Of a stretch of DNA of 64,000 nt, positions 22,640 through 33,580 are shown piece after piece (the first letter of the stretch is position 1; every line of letters begins with the position of its first letter). Source of the stretch: Glandiceps talaboti (taxonomy: Eukaryota > Hemichordata > Enteropneusta > Spengelidae); contig NC_135559.1 in assembly GCF_964340395.1 (NCBI RefSeq), forward strand, positions 22,369,121 to 22,433,120. Reading direction: 5' to 3'. The position numbers were made by a program, and so were the translations under genes. The notes beneath the pieces were generated by a model. The model was not told the DNA's origin, did not search any database, and saw nothing but the letters and a program-made list of their open reading frames with translations.

Positions 22640-25600
22640 TCTCATCTTCTTGGTCAAAGATCTATCATTAGATTAAGATGTATTCTGGATGTGTTTATCT
22701 CATCAGTGATATTCAAATTAGGGCTTAAAAGACTAAAAATAAAGGAAAGTCTATAACAAGATGATCCAATCAGTAATATGCAAATTTGTGCCTAATAATG
22801 TCTTTTTGGTCAAAAATCTATCATTAGATTAAGATGTACTCTTGATGTGTTTATCTCATCAGTGATATGCAAATTAGGGCTAAAACACTAAAACTAAATG
22901 TCGATATTTATAAAAAGTCTATAACAAGATGATCCAATCAGTAATATGCAAATTAGTGCCTAATAATGTGTCGTTTTGGTCAAAAATCTATCATTAGATT
23001 AAGATGTATTCTTGATGTGTTTATCTCATCAGTAATATGCAAATTAGTGCCTAATAATGTGTCTTTTTGGTCAAAAATCTATCATTAGATTTAGATGTAC
23101 TCTTGATGTGTTTATCTCATCAGTGATATGCAAATTAGAGCTAAAAAGACTAAGACTAAAAGTCTATATTTACAAAATGTCTAAGATAATCCAATCAGTA
23201 ATATGCAAATTAGTGCCTAATAATGTGTCTTTTTGGTCAAAAATCTATCATTAGATTAAGATGTATTCTTGATGTGTTTATCTCATCAGTGATATTCAAA
23301 TTAGGGCTTAAAAGACTAAAAATAAAGGAAAGTCTATAACAAGATGATCCAATCAGTAATATGCAAATTAGTGCCTAAAATGTGTCTTTTTGGTCAAAAA
23401 TCTATCATTATATTAATATGCATTCTTGATGTGTTTATCTCATCAGTGATATGCAAATTAAGGCTAAAAAGACTAAAACTAAGTCTATATTTACAAAAAG
23501 TCTATAACAAGATGATCTAATCAGTGATATGCAAATTAGGGCTAAGAAGGCTAAAAATAAAAGAAAGTCTATAACAAGATGACTAATCAGTAATATGCAA
23601 ATTAGTGCCTAATAATATGTCTTTTTGGTCAAAATTCTATCATTAGATTCAAATGTATTCTTGATGTGTTTATCTCATCACTTATATGCAAATTAGGGCT
23701 AAAAAGACTAAAACTAAAAGTCTATATTTACAAAAAGTCTATAACAAGATGATCCAATCAGTAATATGCAAATTAGTGCCTAATAATGAGTCTTTTTGAT
23801 CAAAAATCTATCATTAAATTAAGATGTATTCTTGATGTGTTTATCTCATAAGTGATATGCAAATTAGGGCTAAAAAGACTAACAATAAAATAGTCTATAA
23901 CAAGATGATCCAATCAGTAATATGCAAATTAGTGCCTAATAATGTGTCTTTTGGGTCAAAAGTCTATCATTAGATTAAGATGTATTCTTGATGTGTTTAT
24001 CTCATCACTGATATGCAAATTAGGGCTAAAAAGACTAAAAATAAAACAGTCTATAACAAGATGATCCAATCAGTAATATGCAAATTAGTGCCTAATAATG
24101 TGTCTTTTTGGTCAAAAGTCTATCATTAGATTAAGATGTACTCTTGATGTGTTTATCTCATCACTGATATGCAAATTAGGGCTAAAAAGACTCAAACTAA
24201 AAGAAAGTCTATAACAAGATGATCCAATCAGTAATATGCAAATTAGTGCCTAATAATATGTCTTTTTGGTCAAAATTCTATCATTAGATTAAGATGTATT
24301 CTTGATGTGTTTATCTCATTAGTGATATGCAAATTAGGGCTAAAAAGACTAAATCTAAGTCTATATTTACAAAGTCTATAACAAGATGATCCAATCAGTA
24401 ATATGCAAATTAGTGCCTAATAACGTGTCTTTTTGGTCAAAAGTCTATCATTAGATTAACATGTATTCTTGATGTGTTTATCTCATCACTGATATGCAAA
24501 TTAGGGCTAAAAAGACTCAAACTAAAATAAAGTCTATAACAAGATGATCCAATCAGTAATATGCAAATTAGTGTCTAATAATGTGTCTTTTTGGTCAAAA
24601 GTCTATCATTAGATTAAGATGTACTCTTGATGTGTTTATCTCATCAGTGATATGCAAATTAGGGCTAAAAAGACTCAAACTAAAAGAAAGCCTATAACAA
24701 GATGATCCAATCAGTAATATGCAAATTAGTGCCTAATATGTCTTTTTGGTCAAAATTCTATCATTAGATTAAGATGTAATTTTGATGTGTTTATCTCATT
24801 AGTGATATGCAAATTAGGGCTACAAAGACTAAAACTAAAAGTCTATATTTATAAAGTCTATAACAAGATGATCCAATCAGTAATATGCAAATTAGTGCCT
24901 AATAATGTGTCTTTTTGGTCAAAAGTCTATCATTAGATTAAGATGTACTCTTGATGTGTTTATCTCATCAGTGATATGCAAATTAGGGCTAAAAAGACTC
25001 AAACTAAAAGAAAGTCCATAACAAGATGATCCAATCAGTAATATGCAAATTAGTGCCTAATAATATGTCTTTTTGGTCAAAATTCTATCATTAGATTAAG
25101 ATGTAATTTTGATGTGTTTATCTCATTAGTGATATGCAAATTAGGGCTAAAAAGACTAAAACTAAAAGTCTATATTTATAAAGTCTATAACAAGATGATC
25201 CAATCAGTAATATGCAAATTAGTGCCTAATAACGTGTCTTTTTGGTCAAAAGTCTATCATTAGATTAAGATGTATTCATCTCATCACTGATATGCAAATT
25301 AGGGCTAAAAAGACTAAAACTAAAAGAAAGTCTATAACAAGTTGATCCAATCAGTAATATGCAAATTAGTGCCTAATAATGTGTCTTTTTGGTCAAAAAT
25401 CTATCAAGAGATTAAGATGTACTCTTGATGTGTTTATCTCATCAGTGATATGCAAATTAGGGCTAAAAAGATTAAAACTAAAAGTCTATACTTACAAAAA
25501 TGCTATAAGAAGATGATCCAATCAGTAATATGCAAATTAGTGTCTGAAAATGTGTCTTTTTGGTCAAAAATCTATCATTAGATTTAGATGTATTCTTAAT

Positions 25601-25945
25601 ACCATGATCTCATCGGTGATATGCAAATTAGGGCTAAAAAGCCTCAAACTAAAAGTCTATATTTACAAAACGTCTATAACAAGATGATCTCTTCAGTGAT
25701 ATGCAAATTAGGGGCTGATAATGTGGCTTTTTGGTCAAAAGTCTATCAGTAGTTTAAGATGTATTCTTAATACTATGATCTCATCGATGATATGCAAATT
25801 AGGGCTAAAAAGCCTAAAACTAACGGTCTTTATTTAAAAAAGTCTATAATAAGATGATCCAATCAGTAATATGCAAATTAGTGCCTAAAAATGTGTCTTT
25901 ATGGTAAAAAATCTATCATTAGTTTAAGATGTATTCTTGATGTGT
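22640..25945. repeat. Satellite of ~155-175-bp units carrying octamer motifs
   Basis: About 20 degenerate units. Each has two half-units that share TATGCAAATTAG. One half reads GATGTGTTTATCTCATCAG then the core. The other reads GATGATCCAATCAGTAA then the core and TGTCTTTTTGGTCAAAA. Indels make the period uneven. The octamer ATGCAAAT appears about 38 times by my hand count. Two units of the same family sit in ENOX intron 1 at about 50,470-50,700. Confidence 0.92.
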
Positions 25946-26393
25946 AAACCAAAATGCTCCTGTAGGTTGCAATTGGTTTTGCTAAATTAAAACTGAATCA
26001 TAAAAGTTTGATTCAATATTTATCAATTGAAATTTTGAACAAAAATATTATGGTTTACCACACTTGTGTTTCTCTCTCAATCAGAGATCACAATGTTTAG
26101 AAAAGGGAATAGAATTCATCCAGCAAAAGCACTTTTAGTCCCCCAAAGTGAGTGACTATTACAATGGGCTCAGACTTCCAATATCTGATTTCTTTCAAAA
26201 CTGGCACAAAGGTGACATGTCATTCGGAAAATATGCCATATTTGTCATCAAAAATCAATATTTTCTGCATAATTAATCATAAAACCAGCTTTATTTTGAA
26301 ACCTGGCCTTGAGCTCCCATGGACTATACAGGGAAGGTCTGCTGTAAAGTCTGTATGCATATGTCATAAGGTACATGTACATGTATGATATAG
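25946..26393. other. Unassigned spacer
   Basis: AT-rich sequence between the octamer satellite and the foldback element. It includes ACATGTACATGTATG. No exon or repeat is recognised. Confidence 0.4.
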
Positions 26394-27482
26394 GGTATAT
26401 ACTTTTCTAGGCGAGAAGATTTTGGATAACCCTGCCCATCTAGACTGGTTGATTTTATTTTAATTGTAGTTCAAAATATTGATATATTTTTCAAAATAAT
26501 TCTTACAATTGCTAAAAGTAAGATTTCATTTCTCAAAAAATTAATTATTTTTGATCAGTTTTTAGGTATTACATCATATGAACTACCGTCTGCATGTATT
26601 ATAGACCTGTATAGTATGTATTTTGAGTGATACAGTTGGTATAAGAAAGAGTCAGACCATTTTTAGGGTGTGTAGTATGACAACAGTTTGGTTTTTGGGG
26701 GTTTCAACATAGCCTCCCTATGTCATTTCACAAAGAGTTGCCCACCTCATCCTGGGATATATGGTCATGTGAACAAAATTAATGAAAGTGGTTTATTTTG
26801 CCAATACTAGTTCAAAGAAGCACACTTTAGATAAATTTTCTTTGCCGGCCCTACTATTAAATTCTATCTTAATAACAATAATGATAATAATAATAATAAT
26901 AACTTTAGGGTAATAATAATAACATATAATAAATAATCACTAATAAGTAATAAGTACTAATATAATAAATACTAATGTATGATAAATACTAATATATAAT
27001 AAATACTAATATATAGTAAATAAGCACATAATTAGGCACCAATGACTGTTAATTTCTAATTCTCCTTTCATAATTAATTGCACTTAAAGTTGAAATAGTA
27101 TTGGCATTATGGGTTACTCTCATTAAACATGTTCATATGACAGGGACAACTCTGTGTGAAATGATACTAGGAGGCTTTGCTAAGATTACCAAGCCCTTAC
27201 TGTTGTCATACTACATACCCAAAAATGGAGACACTTTCTAATACCAACTTTATAGCACAAAATAGATACTCTACAGATCTATGATAGATACAGGCGGCAG
27301 TTTGTACGATGAAATAGCTAAAAACTGACCAAATTAATTGTCTTTTGGAAAATGAAATCTCACTTTTAAGAATTGTAATAATGTTTTGAAATTTATAGAT
27401 TTATTCTAAGCTGCAACTGAAGCAAAATCTATCAGTCCAGCTGAGCAGGGTTTTCCAAAGTTTTCCAGCCCAGAAAAGTATA
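26394..27482. mobile_element. Diverged foldback element, about 1.1 kb
   Basis: The left arm (about 26,394-26,800) and right arm (about 27,115-27,482) are inverted copies. The matching blocks run in order: TATACTTTTCT at both tips, AACCCTGC, TGATTTT/AGATTTT, ATTCTTACAATT, AGATTTCATTT, GTAGTATGACAACAGT and AGAGTTG. Similarity is roughly three quarters by eye. The ~310-bp centre contains ATA-rich simple repeats. No coding capacity is seen. The tips share GTATAC-like ends, but I cannot define a target duplication. Confidence 0.75.
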
Positions 27483-28060
27483 CAAAAAAACACTGCTTTC
27501 CAGCAGACCTTTCCCACCTATGGGAGTTGTGCAACCCCCCCCCCCCCCCTCCCATATTACTTCTGCAAAAAAAATTTAATTCTCTGAGATAGGACAAAAA
27601 TACACATTTTGATAACACATACAAATTCTACCCACTTTATGCAACTTTAGTCCGTTATTATTTCATAATCAATTTAATAGTATAAAAATGTTTTTGCTTG
27701 ACTTATTCTCATTGGCTTTTCTAACCATTGGGGTCGATTTTTCAGGGAGAAACAGTAGAACAATAAAAAATCAATTAATTATACTGTATTTGCAAATTTA
27801 TACACACAGTTCTTTCTTTATAGTGGTTTCCCAAACCTGGGCAAGTTTACCTTCATCAAGATTTGATTTCTTCCTTTCACCCCATTTCATAAAAAAATAT
27901 TGTCTACAAATTATAACCTTGAAAATTTAATATCAACCATATGGGAGCACTTTGGTAAATGTAATTTATATTGAATGTATTTTTTCATTATTTTATTAAA
28001 TAAAACACAATATATTAACCAAACTGTATTAATACAATTTCCATGCAAGTTTATTTTCAG
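27483..28060. other. Unassigned stretch upstream of the candidate exons
   Basis: Poly-C run at about 27,534-27,551 and AT-rich sequence. No coding exon with both splice sites is convincing. It may be intron of the gene suggested by the three exons that follow. Confidence 0.35.
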
Positions 28061-28099
28061 GAAGCCAGGCTCGACAAAGATGGACAAATGATGGAAAAT
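28061..28099 (+). CDS. Candidate internal exon a of an unrecognised gene
   Basis: A 39-bp exon is bounded by TTATTTTCAG and GTGAGT. In phase 0 it encodes EARLDKDGQMMEN. The phase fits the next candidate exon at 28,281. I recognise no family. Confidence 0.45.
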
Positions 28100-28280
28100 G
28101 TGAGTCAAAAAACTTTCTTTTTAATATTTAATATGTTTATACATTGAAAGTTAGATTTAGAAACTTTATTTCTATTTGATTGTCATGTCTGCAATATAAA
28201 ATAAATTTAGAAAATAATATAATTGCATTGTGAGTGAATACTTCAATTCTTATACTATTTCTTAAATTTCTTTCTTTTAG

Positions 28281-28314
28281 CCTGTGGTGATAAGAAGACC
28301 CAAGACTGATCGAT
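28281..28314 (+). CDS. Candidate internal exon b of an unrecognised gene
   Basis: A 34-bp exon follows TTTCTTTCTTTTAG, and the donor is GTATTT, which is weak. It encodes PVVIRRPKTDR and leaves one base, which joins in phase to the exon at 28,414. It is very short, so this rests on the strong acceptor and the phase fit. Confidence 0.4.
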
Positions 28315-28413
28315 GTATTTGATTATTACGATACTGATGTGTATTTTGCATTTATGTATATCTATTAAAATGTAATTTATGTATTGAAATGTATTTTTAA
28401 GTTATTTTATTAG

Positions 28414-28470
28414 TAGAACTTTTGGAGGAGTTTAGAAGAACAGAAAAACAGTTTCAGACATCAGCACCAA
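28414..28470 (+). CDS. Candidate internal exon c of an unrecognised gene
   Basis: A 57-bp exon between TTTTATTAG and GTAAGT. After completing a split codon it encodes ELLEEFRRTEKQFQTSAP, a charged, helix-prone peptide. Later exons are not found before the repeat block that starts at about 28,490, so the gene would continue across repeats or has lost its 3' part. Confidence 0.5.
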
Positions 28471-28489
28471 GTAAGTTTTTTGAGTTTTT

Positions 28490-29700
28490 TTTAGTTTGTA
28501 TGGCTGCATGAGTGATTGCTCTTTTAACTATCCCACCTCACCCCTTCCAACATACGTACATCAAATACACTATCATTTTTGCGTCTCCGGCACCAATTGT
28601 CATATCTGCGCCATCATCTACCTCGCGTTTCGGTCCGCTGTCTTCGCTGCACATGATCATATATTACATATTGACATACACAAACAGCACTCCTCGATTT
28701 TTGTTATCCCTTTCCGTACGTCTGGTTTCTTGTGGATTTTGGTTTTCTCTGACTTGGTGGGTCTCTAGGGTTGATTACTTTGTTGTTTGGTTGGTTGGCG
28801 TTGGTTGGTTGGTTGGTCGGTTGGTCGGTTGGTTGGTTGGTTGGCAATGGTTCGTTGGTTAGTCCTTTGTAGGTTTTACATATTTTTCACTTGCTGTCTA
28901 TGGCCTTAATCTCTCATACCAACACACATAAACCTCACAAACCTCCGCCGTGTCGCCGCCATCTCTATTACTGCCGTGTCGCCATCTTTATTTGCCATCA
29001 CCGTTGTGCATAATATTCATTACAACAATACAATAAAGTCCCCCATTCATTTTAACTTTCTGTATGTATGTTTGTATGGTTTAGAGTTGTAATGGCACAT
29101 TCCATTATAACTCTTCATATTCGCAGTCCAGCATGTGCATGTATGTTAACCCTCTCCCCCCCCCAAAAAAAAAAAAGTATGTGTCCTTGTATGGTGATTC
29201 AAATTGGCAACAAAGAATTGCTTGGCAGCGATGACACCCCTAGCATTGACTAGATAATATGGATTTTAGAGTAATCAATTTTCAATGCGGCCTAAATTCA
29301 ACTGCATACAGAGCTCAGTAGAGAGCTATCAAACATTTAATCCTCTTTTTATCAGGGGGGTGGGTTGGTCAATTTCACTACAAACATTCAAATTAAACTC
29401 TCAAATCCAGGGGACCATATAGCCAGAATTACCATACGAGTATGACTACATTCTCAGTCTAAATAATTGTTGGCATAAAAATGCTACTAATGACTGAGTG
29501 AATTTAAGGTACTGTCGTCTTTAGTGTATCCATGGCAGTGTATTTCAAGGCAATATCTATTATATGGTACGTCTACAGAATATCAAGTATACATCACTTA
29601 CACCTAAAAGCTATGAATGGTAAGCGTCATCTAGAAGTTCTTTACTTATCTTTGCTGTTCATCTACAATTGATCTGTGCTGTCATGAACACAGATGAAAA
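28490..29700 (+). repeat. Duplicated block, copy A
   Basis: About 1.2 kb that recurs, diverged, at 31,925-33,060. The shared landmarks are GAGTGA(T/C)TGYT at the start, CACATGA(T/C)CA, a C-run followed by an A-run, CAAAGAATTGCTTGGCAGC, CCCTAGCATTGACTAGATAA and a 3' part with ATCAAGTRTACATCAC. The start follows candidate exon c directly. Confidence 0.8.
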
Positions 29701-30175
29701 GTGATGTAGCCTCAAATATTCATCTGAAAGTTGTTCATAAACTGATAAATTTTCATCAAGTCTTCATCAAAGACAGTCTTCAATATTTCAACTTACTAGC
29801 CAAGTCAAATTCAGAATTTTTTATGACAAATATGGCCAATATTTTGTCATCATTGCAAAGGTCACAAAACAAAGCAATGACAAGGTCTCAAAGCTCATTA
29901 TAAATAAAATGGGTATTAAGTCATTTAATTTAGGTTTCTATGTATTAAGCTACCAGACTGAGCTTGTGCACAAAATGTGAAGTTTGACATTTGTGCCAGG
30001 CTTGGTTGAAATTGGTCTATGCATCTCTGCTGTATACTGTGCACAATGATTAATGTTTGGCTATTTGACCTTGAAGATACAGGTCGAGGTCAAAGGTCGA
30101 GGTCTCAGAAAGACCATTATCAATAATATGGATATGGATAATATAACACTCAAAGTGGGTCACTATTACACTTCA

Positions 30176-31614
30176 ATAATAGCACCCGGTATTAAATAGC
30201 ACTATTGCAAGAAATGTGGGAATTGAATACTAGCATCCATTATTAAATAGCACTATTGCAAGACATGTGGGAATTGAATACTAGCACTCGGTATTAAATA
30301 GCACTATTGCAAGACATGTGGGAATTGAATACTAGCATCCATTATTAAATAGCACTATTGCAAGAAATGTGGGAATTGAATACTAGCACTTGGTATTAAA
30401 TAGCACTATTGCAAGACATGTGGGAATTGAATACCAGCACCTGGTATTAAATAGCACTATTGCAAGACATGTGGGAATTGAATAATAGCACCCGGTATTA
30501 AATAGCACTATTGCAAGAAATGTGGGAATTGAATACTAGCACCCGGTATTAAATAGCACTATTGCAAGAAATGTGGGAATTGAATACTAGCAACCGGTAT
30601 TAAATAGCACTATTGCAAGAAATGTGGGAATTGAATACTAGCACCCGATATTAAATAGCACTATTGCAAGAAATGTGGGAATTGAATACCAGCACCTGGT
30701 ATTAAATAGCACTATTGCAAGAAATGTGGGAATTGAATACTAGCAACCGGTATTAAATAGCACTATTGCAAGAAATGTGGGAATTGAATACTAGCAACCG
30801 GTATTAAATAGCACTATTGCAAGAAATGTGGGATTGAATAATAGCACCCGGTATTAAATAGCACTATTGCAAGACATGTGGGAATTGAATACTAGCACCC
30901 GATATTAAATAGCACTATTGCAAGAAATGTGGGAATTGAATACTAGCACCCGATATTAAATAGCACTATTGCAAGAAATGTGGGAATTGAATACTAGCAC
31001 CCGATATTAAATAGCACTATTGCAAGAAATGTGGGAATTGAATAATAGCACCCGGTATTAAATAGCACTATTGCAAGAAATGTGGGAATTGAATACTAGC
31101 AACCGGTATTAAATAGCACTATTGCAAGAAATGTGGGAATTGAATTCTAGCACCCGATATTAAATAACACTATTGCAAGAAATGTGGGAATTGAATACTA
31201 GCACCCGGTATTAAATAGCACTATTGCAAGAAATGTGGGAATTGAATACTAGCACCCGGTATTAAATAGCACTATTGCAAGAAATGTGGGAATTGAATAA
31301 TAGCACCCGGTATTAAATAGCGCTATTGCAAGAAATGTGGGAATTGAATACTAGCAACCGGTATTAAATAGCACTATTGCAAGAAATGTGGGAATTGAAT
31401 ACTAGCAACCGGTATTAAATAGCGCTATTGCAAGAAATGTGGGAATTGAATAATAGCACCCGATATTAAATAGCACTATTGCAAGAAATGTGGGAATTGA
31501 ATACTAGCACCCGGTATTAAATAGCACTATTGCAAGATATGTGGGAATTGAATACTAGCACCCGGTATTAAATAGCACTATTGCAAGAAATGTGGGAATT
31601 GAATACTAGCAACC
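30176..31614. repeat. 51-bp minisatellite, about 28 units
   Basis: TATTAAATAGCACTATTGCA begins each 51-bp unit, followed by AGAAATGTGGGAATTGAATA and a variable CTAGCACCCGG end. Unit starts at 30,190, 30,241 and 30,292 fix the period. The variable end (CACCCGG, CAACCGG, CATCCAT, CACCCGA) is the main site of change. Confidence 0.95.
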
Positions 31615-31924
31615 GTTCATGTTGTACTTAAAAATAGTGACCCCCCCCCCCCCTGCAATTCATCCACAAAACAATCCCCCCCCCCCTGACAAATATAAAA
31701 ACACAATGTCCTGCCCATCTGTTGACAGGAAACACTCTTTTTGTTCACGCACACTGCATATATAGTTAATTTTACATGTTACATTTTCAGTAATTTTAAT
31801 TTTTATACTATTTTTTTATAACATTAGCATGGAACTATAACAAAACAATAGATGGTTACAAAGGCCAAAGAAAATGATTATCAAAATCTTGTGAAATTAA
31901 AATGCTTTTACTTTTCTAAGTATG
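31615..31924. other. Spacer with poly-C runs
   Basis: GTGACCCCCCC and a second C-run at 31,677-31,686 resemble the C/G-run family described at 11,618 and 44,540-45,532. Nothing else is recognised. Confidence 0.4.
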
Positions 31925-33060
31925 AATGAATGAATGAGTGACTGTTGTTCTTATAACCCCCTCTCCAACCTACACATTTCAAATACTACCCGTATTTTCA
32001 TCATCATCGCCATCAACTACCTTACGCCTCGGTCCTTTTTTGCCATCACTACACATGACCACATATTACATATACACAAACGGTTCATCTTTTTTCTTTT
32101 TCTTCTCATTTTGGGTTGTCCTCAGGTTAGGTTAGGTCAGAGGGTCGGTAGTTTGGATTATTTTCACTTGCCTGGCTATGGACTTTCTCTCATACTTAAC
32201 ATCCACAGACACAAATTTCGCACTTCCACCACTGTCACCAATTTCACCACGTCTCCGTTTGCATTCATCATCTTCGCTGCGTCTTCATCTGCATTCACCA
32301 TCCTTCCCGCGTCTCCACCTGCATTCGTCATGTTCGCCCTGTGTCATATTCAAGTTATTTTTACACCAACACCAACACAAACTATAGGTTTTCATGTTTG
32401 AGAGTTATAATGGCACCATACCCTCATAACTCCTCACTATTGGCTGTCAAGCATTGTGAGTGTGTGTATTAAACTTGCCCCCCCCCCAAAAAAAAAAAAT
32501 AAATAAATAAATAAATAAAAGTAATAAATAAAAATAAAGGAAAAACTGTGGCCTATTGTATATAAAAGGGTATGTATGGCAACTCAAAGGAAGCGACAAA
32601 GAATTGCTTGGCAGCAATGATACCCCTAGCATTGACTAGATAATATGGACGTTAGATTCAATATTTCATGCGCCACATTTCAACAGAGTTCAGTGAAGTT
32701 CTACCAACCCTGTCATATCATTGGGATTAGGAATGGACAATAAAAATATCAAGGATCTAACGTTCAGGGGACTTTTTTGCCTGACTTGCCATATCATAAC
32801 GGTACTCGGTATATACCAGTTAATCTAGATGAATGAAATAAATGAAATAAAATATACCATAAGTTCTATAAATAGTCTATACATATAATGACCAACTGAA
32901 AGTACTATTGTCTGGCTTTTGTGGCTGTCATTCAAGGCAATTTCTATTACATCTACAAGATATCAAGTGTACATCACCTACATCTGACGGCTTAGAGTGT
33001 TAAGTGTCTTCTCTAGGGTACTTACTTTTTATTATTCGTCTACATTTGATCATGATGTGT
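31925..33060 (+). repeat. Duplicated block, copy B
   Basis: Diverged second copy of the 28,490-29,700 block, about 3.4 kb downstream in the same orientation, with the 51-bp array between the two copies. Its right part is interrupted just after 33,060 by the 97-bp element at 33,081. Confidence 0.8.
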
Positions 33061-33080
33061 GATGATGATGAACGTAAGTG

Positions 33081-33177
33081 TAGTCTGTAAGGTACGCCGT
33101 GATGGGGCGCCCTCACACTTCAGCCAACCCCTCCCACGCCGGTGAGGGCGGAACGTCAGGACGTATCTTACAGTCTA
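33081..33177. mobile_element. 97-bp inverted-repeat element (MITE) with a 9-bp target duplication
   Basis: The left end is TAGTCTGTAAGGTACGCC. The right end, reverse-complemented, is TAGACTGTAAGATACGTCC. ACGTAAGTG flanks both sides exactly (33,072-33,080 and 33,178-33,186). The interior is GC-rich and adds GCCCTCAC inverted pairs, so the whole can fold into a hairpin. A 9-bp duplication suggests the Mutator superfamily, while TAG ends would also suit hAT (8 bp). Confidence 0.8.
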
Positions 33178-33186
33178 ACGTAAGTG

Positions 33187-33580
33187 ACACACAAAATTAA
33201 TTATGTATGCGTAAGAGCAAATGACACACATCTTATGGCAAATGACTAGCGTATGGAAATAAATGACACACATAAGGCAAGTAATGCACGTATGACCACA
33301 GGGGCGTGTAATATTTCTTAGATTGTTGTTTTCCTGGTCTACAGACTAGATATAACAACCTTTTGACTATATATTCCTACCTGTAAGTAAGGAAAAAACA
33401 TTTCCGCTACTTTAGAGATTGACACATTTGTAGCAGCAGGATTCGTACGATATTTTCCTAAGAAAACGGCGATCCAGGGCGGCAATCTAAGCAATAATAC
33501 GTGCCCTGTGCTCGTGACTATAAATGACGCACACACAAGGCGAATGATGCACACATGACAATAAATCTAAATGACACACA
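33187..33580. repeat. Degenerate short repeats of AAATGACACACAT type
   Basis: AAATGACACACAT, AATGATGCACACATGA and related strings recur irregularly up to the edge of foldback copy 2. The middle (about 33,300-33,520) is unassigned. Confidence 0.5.

Noticed and set aside
30176-31614. Regular 51-bp repeats as a possible CRISPR array (also the 42-, 48- and 60-bp arrays)
   Set aside because: The repeats are contiguous with no unique spacers, and the DNA is eukaryotic.
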